From assembly GCA_007135385.1 (NCBI GenBank), contig SLIY01000376.1, forward strand, positions 1 to 18,196: a stretch of 18,196 nt of DNA. Reading direction: 5' to 3'. The notes under the pieces are model-generated. The model was given only the letters and a program-made list of their open reading frames with translations, did not search any database and had not been told where the DNA came from. This DNA is from Leptolyngbyaceae cyanobacterium CSSed165cm_216 (GTDB lineage Bacteria; Cyanobacteriota; Cyanobacteriia; Phormidesmidales; Phormidesmidaceae). A program made the position numbers and the translations under genes. Of this stretch, positions 1 to 5,860 are shown piece after piece. The first letter of the stretch is position 1; every line of letters starts with the position of its first letter.

Positions 1-65
1 AGCGTAATGCTCACAACTTCCCTCTGGACCTGGCATCTGCTGAGGCTCCTGAAATCATCGGCTAG
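1..65 (+). CDS. psbA: Photosystem II D1 protein, C-terminal end (partial)
   Basis: The open frame from base 3 to the TAG at 63-65 reads RNAHNFPLDLASAEAPEIIG. The segment NAHNFPLDLA is the near-invariant C-terminus of D1; its last Ala is the mature end (Ala344), where the CtpA protease cuts so that the oxygen-evolving Mn cluster can assemble. His and Asp in this segment belong to the cluster environment. Only 20 residues are in the window, so the D1 isoform cannot be told. The processed extension is SAEAPEIIG, 9 residues, instead of the 16 usual in cyanobacteria. A strong terminator follows. Confidence 0.93.
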   Translation, partial: RNAHNFPLDLASAEAPEIIG

Positions 66-88
66 TTTTGGCTAGGTTATTGATTTAG

Positions 89-119
89 AAAAAGCGCTCC
101 CTGCGGGGGGCGCTTTTTT
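89..119 (+). terminator. Rho-independent terminator of psbA
   Basis: A hairpin starts 24 bases after the psbA stop. The 13-base arms (89-101 and 105-117) pair throughout with one G-U wobble, around a 3-base loop, and the right arm ends in a T run (to 119). The A-run in front of the left arm gives some terminator potential on the minus strand too. Confidence 0.9.
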
Positions 120-193
120 GTATCGTTCTTGCTTAACGGGGTGGAGCGATCGCATGTCAGCCCTAGAGTGTGATCGCTGCCCTGGAGTAAGGC

Positions 194-214
194 AAAAAAA
201 GGGGCCGCAGCCCC
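194..214 (-). terminator. Rho-independent terminator of cowN
   Basis: Read on the minus strand, GGGGC-TGCG-GCCCC is followed directly by seven T. It lies about 65 bases past the cowN stop. Together with the psbA terminator at 89-119 it separates two convergent transcripts. Confidence 0.88.
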
Positions 215-278
215 AAGGAACTAATGCTGTAAGCGACCTGGGCTAGACAAGAGCACCTGATACTCTGCCCTTCTGCCC

Positions 279-566
279 TCAGCAACACTCATCTTCAATT
301 TGGGCCAGCCAGTCGAGGGCTTCTTGATCGTGGCAATTGTCAAACAGGGCTTGGATGACGTTAATCTGGCTGCAAATGAAAAACAGGGCATCTTGGCCCA
401 GAGTTTCTTGCTGGGCCAGTTTGGCCGTGAAGTAAGTGACTAAGCGATCTTCGGGGCGGCCTGCTTGGATAAGCTGGTGTAGGCGATCCATGATTTTGTT
501 GGCGTTGCCTTCACAATCAATACCAGCAAAGGAAGTGTAGCGATCGCGTGGATTTAAATCGGTCAT
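279..566 (-). CDS. cowN: CowN, N2-fixation sustaining protein
   Basis: This 95-residue protein matches the CowN family as I know it: an N-terminal DRYTSFAGIDCEGNA segment (family pattern DRYvSFxGIDCxGNA), then MDRL, a central ALFFICSQINVIQALF helix, and an acidic end EALDWLAQIEDECC with the paired terminal Cys. Length fits the family (about 90-95). CowN lets nitrogenase keep working in the presence of CO by protecting the enzyme; it is cytoplasmic and found in diazotrophs. The start at 566 is the only ATG in front of the conserved block, although no clear Shine-Dalgarno is visible. It stands alone with its own terminator, and no nif gene is in the window. A TACAAT hexamer on the minus strand at 648-643 is a possible -10, but no convincing -35 accompanies it. 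It implies that the host fixes nitrogen. Confidence 0.9.
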   Translation of the reverse strand: MTDLNPRDRYTSFAGIDCEGNANKIMDRLHQLIQAGRPEDRLVTYFTAKLAQQETLGQDALFFICSQINVIQALFDNCHDQEALDWLAQIEDECC

Positions 567-851
567 AATCTAACGTCTGTCTCGACTATCACTCCATAGC
601 ACCTGTTCAACCCCTGGTTTTACTCTGATCTTCCCTCCAGCAATTGTAAAGTTAGATGTGCCGGTCATCATGGTCCAAGATCTGCAGAACCTAAGCGGCA
701 AGGTCGGTGGCGTGACACCCTTGCTAGGGAGGCTAGAGCGACAATGAAGTCAGCCTGGGTTGAGCCCTTGATGAGCGTCCTGCCTTAGAGGTGGTGTTCT
801 CTCGTATAGAATATCGCGTCAACAGGACTATGGCAGCAGCCCGTGAGCATT
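567..851. other. Intergenic region upstream of cowN
   Basis: No coding frame I would support. It must hold the cowN promoter. I looked for NtcA-type GTA-N8-TAC and found none. The only promoter-like element is the TACAAT hexamer described under cowN. Confidence 0.5.
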
Positions 852-876
852 AAAAAACCAGCCGCTCGGGGCTGGT
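852..876 (-). terminator. Rho-independent terminator of ocp
   Basis: On the minus strand ACCAGCC pairs with GGCTGGT and runs into a T6 tract. It begins 27 bases past the ocp stop codon, so ocp and the downstream cowN are separate transcription units. Confidence 0.9.
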
Positions 877-903
877 GAGTTGAATGATGTCTTGATTGGC
901 CTT

Positions 904-1863
904 TTACCGGACTAGGCCCAAATTCAACAGCTCTTTAGCAGATGCCAGCACGTCAATTCCCACAAAGAAAATCTTGTCCTCAGGGTTCAGCAAAAACCGC
1001 CACGCCAGGTTGATGCCAAGCTGGTTGCCAAACCAGGGTGTTTGGACTTTCCCCGTCACTTTAATTTGAGTGAAGCCTCCGTCTGCGGGTTCAGAAATTC
1101 CCTGCTCCGGCAATAGTTTAAGGCCATAGCACTCGTCTTGCATGTAGGTGAGAATGTTGTCGCGACCCACAACTGGTTCCTGGAAAGGGGGTTTTAGAGC
1201 ACCGTCTTCAGCAAATAAAGCCACCGCAGCCTTAAAGTCAAAGGCATTCATATTGTCCACATAGCTGAGGACAGTTTTATTGTCGATACCCCGGATACTA
1301 ACGTGAGCGCGAGGGGCAGACTCTTTTGGGGGAATAACTGGATCTTTAACCGTGGGCATTACCCCCGTTGAGGCATACCCCATGTTGACAACCAGATCCT
1401 GTAGGACAGTGAGCTGTTGCCCCCCATCAATGCGGCGGAGCGCCTCAAGTGCCTCGGATGCCTGGGGCGATAGTTCATAGCCCGCTGGAATGGGAGCCAC
1501 GATGCCCTGCTGCATCCATTCGCTGAGCTGATACCAGAATCCCAGCTTGACGTTCGTGCCGAAGGCGGCATAGGTACGGCAGATGGGAGTATCGGCACGG
1601 TTGACCAGGTCGCACATCACCTGGGTTTGCTCTAAGGCTGGCATCTGCTTAATTTGGGTCAGGGTATTGTCTGCGAACATCATGTTGACAACATCCATGG
1701 CCGCCGGAGTAATGGTGATGCCCATTTCGGTGTAGGCAAACCAAAGTAAGGCAAGCTGGTCTTCAGCGCTGAGTTGGTTACAGGCTTGTACGACTAGGGG
1801 AACCGCATCAGCAACTTGAGTGTCAGGAAAGATGGAGCGGGCTGAATCTAGCGTAAATGTCAT
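904..1863 (-). CDS. ocp: Orange carotenoid protein (OCP), probably not the OCP1 type
   Basis: Full-length OCP, 319 residues: an N-terminal helical carotenoid-binding domain (about 1-165), a linker (166-190) and a C-terminal NTF2-like domain (190-319). In strong light OCP moves its ketocarotenoid, binds the phycobilisome and dissipates excess energy as heat. The start is the ATG at 1863: AAGGAG lies 9 bases upstream, and the protein then begins MTFTLDSARSIF like Synechocystis OCP. A TTG two codons earlier is too close to the Shine-Dalgarno. With this start, numbering equals Synechocystis. Carotenoid contacts W41, Y44, W110, Y201 and W288 are present, as are E244 and D19. R155, the salt-bridge partner of E244 and important for phycobilisome binding, is Q; R27, which pairs with D19 in the OCP1 dimer, is A; W101 is F. 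This points to OCP2/OCPX-like or divergent behaviour. No FRP gene is in the window; crtW lies about 7 kb away. Confidence 0.96.
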   Translation of the reverse strand: MTFTLDSARSIFPDTQVADAVPLVVQACNQLSAEDQLALLWFAYTEMGITITPAAMDVVNMMFADNTLTQIKQMPALEQTQVMCDLVNRADTPICRTYAAFGTNVKLGFWYQLSEWMQQGIVAPIPAGYELSPQASEALEALRRIDGGQQLTVLQDLVVNMGYASTGVMPTVKDPVIPPKESAPRAHVSIRGIDNKTVLSYVDNMNAFDFKAAVALFAEDGALKPPFQEPVVGRDNILTYMQDECYGLKLLPEQGISEPADGGFTQIKVTGKVQTPWFGNQLGINLAWRFLLNPEDKIFFVGIDVLASAKELLNLGLVR

Positions 1864-1869
1864 GGTCAA

Positions 1870-1880
1870 AGACTCCTTAA
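1870..1880 (-). promoter_or_regulatory. Shine-Dalgarno of ocp, decides the start
   Basis: AAGGAG on the minus strand lies 9 bases before the ATG at 1863 but only 3 before the TTG at 1869, which supports the shorter 319-residue protein. Confidence 0.75.
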
Positions 1881-1932
1881 AGGCTCAAAAGACTTTATTC
1901 CTCATTGTCTCCAGTTAAATAGCCTTACTACC

Positions 1933-2067
1933 TTACTCTAGCTCACGCCCCAAGTAGATTAACTTAGGTATAGTTTGGTCCATCGTAGCGCCTACGGCGA
2001 CTGCGGCATCTCGCCTGGCTACGATCGCGTCTAAGGTCGCTTTTTCAGCTTCTTCCATCGTCGCCAT
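1933..2067 (-). CDS. Possible 44-residue small protein upstream of ocp
   Basis: The ATG at 2065-2067 opens a 44-codon frame to a TAA at 1933-1935. The product begins MATMEEAEKATLDAIVARRD and ends LIYLGRELE: a charged helical N-terminal half, without Cys, His or a membrane segment. I do not recognise a family. No good Shine-Dalgarno precedes the start, and part of the frame overlaps a short inverted repeat (CGTAGC at 1985-1990, GCTACG at 2019-2024). It could be a remnant of a longer gene or chance. It lies in the ocp upstream region, so if transcribed it would read toward ocp. Confidence 0.25.
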   Translation of the reverse strand: MATMEEAEKATLDAIVARRDAAVAVGATMDQTIPKLIYLGRELE

Positions 2068-2185
2068 GGTTAAGAGGACAGATGACCTCACACAATGACG
2101 ATTTTCGATTGAAATTAGCCTGAGTTTGGCCTAACGGTCCTCCTGGGCAGGGGTGGCTAGATGGGTGGGCAAACCGAGTACATGG

Positions 2186-2563
2186 TTAAATTTCCCAGCC
2201 GAGGATATCGGCTATTTCGGCGGCGATGGTCTCGGACGCAAAGGGTTTAGTAATGATGCCTGCAATGTCCATTGATGCAAAACGGCGGCGATCGTTGGGC
2301 TGTACTTTGGCGGTGAGCAAAATCACTGGGATTGATTGGGTGGTGGGTTGCGATCGCAGCTGTTCAAACACCTGCAACCCATCCATATCCGGCATGGAAA
2401 CATCCAGCAGAATGGCATCGAATGGTTCAGGGTTATTTTTTTTGAGGCCCTCTGCACCGGTACAGGCAACATCGGTTTGCCAGTCGGTAAAGCAGTCCAG
2501 GGCAAACTGGACGATCTCGCTGAGGTCGGGTTCGTCGTCGATGATCAAGATCCGTTTTGGCAT
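2186..2563 (-). CDS. Single-domain CheY-like response regulator
   Basis: 125 residues, a complete receiver domain and nothing else. Acidic pocket D9-D10, phosphoacceptor D54 in LLDVSMPDMDG, T84 in LLTAK and K106 in TKPF are all present, so it should be phosphorylatable. With no output domain it probably acts by binding a partner or as a phosphate shuttle. The start at 2563 (MPKRILIIDDE) is chosen because the receiver fold begins there; a longer frame up to 2629 would add 22 residues encoded by the heptamer-repeat DNA. No Shine-Dalgarno is evident. It lies 133 bases downstream of the large sensor kinase on the same strand, so the pair is likely functionally linked. Confidence 0.93.
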   Translation of the reverse strand: MPKRILIIDDEPDLSEIVQFALDCFTDWQTDVACTGAEGLKKNNPEPFDAILLDVSMPDMDGLQVFEQLRSQPTTQSIPVILLTAKVQPNDRRRFASMDIAGIITKPFASETIAAEIADILGWEI

Positions 2564-2596
2564 TAGAGGGTTTTGGGGTTGAAAAAGGAAGAAAGA

Positions 2597-2652
2597 TGGA
2601 CGGTGCAGGGTACAAGGTGAACGGCGCAAGGTGCAGGGTAAACCGCAAACCG
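2597..2652. repeat. Tandem heptanucleotide (STRR-like) array
   Basis: Six contiguous 7-mers of the form TGNANGG fill 2597-2638: TGGACGG, TGCAGGG, TACAAGG, TGAACGG, CGCAAGG, TGCAGGG. Two weaker units (TAAACCG, CAAACCG) follow to 2652. Short tandemly repeated heptamers between genes are a known feature of filamentous cyanobacteria. The array fills the gap between the sensor kinase and the response regulator. Confidence 0.8.
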
Positions 2653-2696
2653 CTGAATCTGCATAATCACAATCTCGTTGATGCCGTCACAGGTAC

Positions 2697-5600
2697 TCAA
2701 GCCGGTAGGGTGAAGTAGAAGGTGCTGCCTTGGTCGAGGATGCTTTCGACCCAAATTTCGCCGCCATGCTGCTGCACGATGGTTTTACAAATCGCCAGTC
2801 CCAGCCCAGTGCCGCCTTTCTGGCGGGTGTCAGAGGCATCGACCTGCTGAAAGCGTTCGAAGATAGAGTCTAGCTTTTCGGCCGGAATCCCTCGGCCTGG
2901 GTCTGCTACCGAGAAGAGAATGTAGGGGCAGGGGGTGGATGGGTGGGGTTCGGCATTGAGGTATTTCCCCTGAATGACGGCGGCGTTGACCTGAATGGTG
3001 CTGTCGGCGGGGGAGAATTTGATCGCATTGCTAAGCAGGTTGGTCAGGGTCTGAATAATCGCTCCGCCGTTGGCTTCAACTGTTACTTCGGCGGCATCGA
3101 GTTGGAGGATAATGCGCTGTTGGTTGGCCAGGATTTGGACGGACTCTACGGCCTGGTACAACAGTTCGGGTAGGGAGTAGGTTTCCTTCACCAGTTCGAC
3201 GTTGTCAGATTCCAGTCGCTCCAGATCGAGGATGTCGTTGATCAGCTGAATCAGCCGTTCGCTGTTTTTCAGGGCCAGTTGCAGAATGTGGTGAAATTTG
3301 TCGGGTTGTTGGTCAAATTTGCCGGTGAGCAGCAGCCCCAGGGAGCCGCGAATGCCGGTTAGGGGGGTGCGCAGTTCGTGGCTGACAACGGAGATAAATT
3401 CGTTCTTGACTCGGTCGGCGGAATGGCGATCGCTGATGTCTTGGATTTGGGAAACAAAGTAGAGGGGTCTGCCGTTCTGGTCGTCAATCAAAGAAGCGCT
3501 GAGAATCGCCCAGATCACATGGCCCCGCTTGTGGATATAGCGCTTTTCCATCTGGTAAAAACGGCTCTGTTTGACCAGCAGTTGCTGGATATTGTCTAAA
3601 TCGGCATTGAGGTCGTCGGGGTGGGTGATCTGTTGAAAGTTGAGCTGTAGCAGTTCGGCTTCGCTGTAGCCGGTGATGTCGCAGAGGGCCCGGTTGACTT
3701 GGACGAACTTCCCCTCTAAAGACACTAGAGTCATGCCGATCGCCGCATCTTCAAAGGCCAATCGAAAGCGGGTTTCGCTCTGGCGTAGGGCTTCTTCGAT
3801 GGTTTTGCGATCGCTAATATCTCGCACAATCACCAATACTTCGTCGGCTTCAAGGGGGACGATGCGGGCTTCTTCATAGTGGGCAATGCCGTCGATCCAG
3901 ATCTGGTATTCGTAAATCTGTTCTTTACCGGTGATCAGGGTCTGTTCAACATAGGCCATACGCTGCTGCACCAGTGATGAGGGCAGCACATCAGCAATGT
4001 CCGCCCCCGGCCGTAAGGCTGGGGCGTTAAACAGCTTGACGGTGTCGGAGTAGTCAACCGACAGATAGGTGCCATCCCGATGCATCCGAATCAGCAGATC
4101 GGGGAGGGCTCGCACCAGGGCCCGGTTCATGACCTCGCTTTGTTGTAGGGCGGTTTCGGCTTGCTTGCGTTCGCTGTAGTCATTGAAGACGCCCAGGGCA
4201 AAGCTTTGGCCTTCGATTTCAATCAGTTCTACGGAGAGCATGCCGACTTTGATCTCACCGGCCTTAGTTTTGATGACTAACTCATAGTTTTCCAGTCGGT
4301 GGCCAGATGTCAGCCGTTCCACAATGTCCACCGTCTTCTCAGGCTGGGGTAACAGCCCTAATTCCAGCGGAGTTTTGCCGATGACCTCCGCTCGGGAAAA
4401 CCCCGTTACCGTTAGAAACTGGTCGTTGACCTCCAGGTAAGCACCGGTGTCAAAGCTGGTGATGCTAATGACGTTGGGGCTAGCTCGAAACACCTTGGCA
4501 AACTTGTCTTCTGATTCGTAGAGGGCAACTTTGGCTCGTTCCAGCAATCGGTGAAGCTGCTTAGCGGTTTGGTTAAAGGAGATGGTGAGGGTTTGCAGTT
4601 CGGCGATGGAGCTAGTTTCGGATAGGGGCTGCTGCCATTTTCCCTCGGCCAGAGCGAGGCTAGCCTGGTTCAAACGCAGGACGGGAGCGGTAATCCGGCG
4701 AGCGGTCCAGAACCCCAGCAGTGAGGTGGCCAGGAAGGTGAGCAGGCTCAGCAGCACAGTGCGAGCATTGTTGGCATAGATGTCAGCCATAAAATCGGTT
4801 TCTGGCACCGCCACCACCAGCAGCCAGTCCAGGCCATACTCATCCTGATAGGGCATCACCTGGGCAAAGTTTTTCCGAGTGTCGGTTTTTAGCTGTAAAG
4901 CGTAAGGGGCTTGAATCGCTTGAAGATTGTCCCAAACGGTCAACAGCTCTCGGGTAGTGGAGCGGATCAGCACATCTTCACTGTGGATGGCCTGGATTTG
5001 GGTGCTCGCCTGCTCCTGCTCCGCCATGATGAAGGGCTGTTCCTGGGTGGAGGTGGCAATTAAGTGGCCTGAGCGATCGATAATGAAAGCTTTTCCTGAG
5101 GGAGAAAAGTTGAGTTCACTCAGAAAGAGGTCGATTTCCGCTAGTAGGATAGCCGATGTAAAGACTCCCTGCAGTTCGCCATTCCGGTAGACCGGAGTAG
5201 AAAAGTTAATGGTGGCAATAGGCAGGCCGACAAAGGGATAAACCGGCGTCCAGATGGGGCCTTCAGCCTCAACCGCTAACTGATACCAGGGCCGTTGGCG
5301 AGCATCGTAACCTGGGGTTTTGGCCAGCAGCTGCAGGCGATTACCCTGGGAGTCAAGTTCGTAAAAACGGCGCACCCCTGGGGTTGTTTCATCAGCTAAG
5401 ACTAAAGCACCGGCAGTAGCCAGCGCACCAGTGTTGTCGCGCCCGATGCCGGTAGTCCTGCCCTGGGCATTGGCCCAGCCAATCGAAATTAAATCCTCGA
5501 AGGCCCGGACGTGATTGAAGTTCTGCTGTTCGATGCCAGGGAAGCTTTCAGGCTCCAGCATACCCTGTTCCATTTCCAACTGGTTCAGCCGCACCACATC

Positions 5601-5828
5601 TTGAGGGGTTCTCAGGTAAGCATCTAAGCGGTTACTGATGCGGCGACCGGTCTGGGTCATCAGCTGATCGACCAGGTTAGCTACCGACCGCTGACCACTA
5701 CGGTAGGACAGATAACCCACCAGGCCTACCGCTCCCAGGGTTTGCAGCACGAAGGGAACCACCAGTACCCAGCGCAGGGGAATGTGGGTCAGGATATGGC
5801 GCAGGGGTTTGGGTAGGGCAAGGGCCAT
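2697..5828 (-). CDS. Membrane sensor histidine kinase, Cache-HAMP-PAS-PAS-PAS-HisKA-HATPase
   Basis: A 1043-residue inner-membrane sensor kinase. TM1 is about 19-41, followed by a large extracytoplasmic dCache-type domain (about 45-350, with the YDARQRPWYQLA motif typical of Cache), TM2 about 355-376, HAMP about 377-430, and three PAS domains starting near 433, 565 and 686. The HisKA domain has its phosphoacceptor at H817 in SHELRTPL. The ATPase domain has the N box (LTNLLSNAIKFSP), the G1 box (DPGRGIP), the F box (IFERFQQVD) and the G2 box (GGTGLGLAI). All catalytic motifs are intact. The Cache domain suggests a small periplasmic ligand; which one cannot be read. It starts 32 bases after the stop of the REC-wHTH-GGDEF regulator and precedes the single-domain regulator, so the three probably form one signalling locus. 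No clear Shine-Dalgarno precedes the ATG at 5828. Confidence 0.94.
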   Translation of the reverse strand: MALALPKPLRHILTHIPLRWVLVVPFVLQTLGAVGLVGYLSYRSGQRSVANLVDQLMTQTGRRISNRLDAYLRTPQDVVRLNQLEMEQGMLEPESFPGIEQQNFNHVRAFEDLISIGWANAQGRTTGIGRDNTGALATAGALVLADETTPGVRRFYELDSQGNRLQLLAKTPGYDARQRPWYQLAVEAEGPIWTPVYPFVGLPIATINFSTPVYRNGELQGVFTSAILLAEIDLFLSELNFSPSGKAFIIDRSGHLIATSTQEQPFIMAEQEQASTQIQAIHSEDVLIRSTTRELLTVWDNLQAIQAPYALQLKTDTRKNFAQVMPYQDEYGLDWLLVVAVPETDFMADIYANNARTVLLSLLTFLATSLLGFWTARRITAPVLRLNQASLALAEGKWQQPLSETSSIAELQTLTISFNQTAKQLHRLLERAKVALYESEDKFAKVFRASPNVISITSFDTGAYLEVNDQFLTVTGFSRAEVIGKTPLELGLLPQPEKTVDIVERLTSGHRLENYELVIKTKAGEIKVGMLSVELIEIEGQSFALGVFNDYSERKQAETALQQSEVMNRALVRALPDLLIRMHRDGTYLSVDYSDTVKLFNAPALRPGADIADVLPSSLVQQRMAYVEQTLITGKEQIYEYQIWIDGIAHYEEARIVPLEADEVLVIVRDISDRKTIEEALRQSETRFRLAFEDAAIGMTLVSLEGKFVQVNRALCDITGYSEAELLQLNFQQITHPDDLNADLDNIQQLLVKQSRFYQMEKRYIHKRGHVIWAILSASLIDDQNGRPLYFVSQIQDISDRHSADRVKNEFISVVSHELRTPLTGIRGSLGLLLTGKFDQQPDKFHHILQLALKNSERLIQLINDILDLERLESDNVELVKETYSLPELLYQAVESVQILANQQRIILQLDAAEVTVEANGGAIIQTLTNLLSNAIKFSPADSTIQVNAAVIQGKYLNAEPHPSTPCPYILFSVADPGRGIPAEKLDSIFERFQQVDASDTRQKGGTGLGLAICKTIVQQHGGEIWVESILDQGSTFYFTLPA

Positions 5829-5860
5829 AGAGGAACGAACCGTAGAAACAATATCACGGG

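Noticed and set aside
1864..1869. TTG start two codons upstream for ocp
   Set aside because: The Shine-Dalgarno is only 3 bases from it, while the ATG at 1863 has proper spacing and matches the family N-terminus.
2564..2629. 22-residue extension of the single-domain response regulator
   Set aside because: It would be encoded partly by the heptamer array and precedes the receiver fold.
2597..2652. CRISPR-like array
   Set aside because: Units are 7 bases, contiguous and without spacers, so it is a heptamer tandem repeat.
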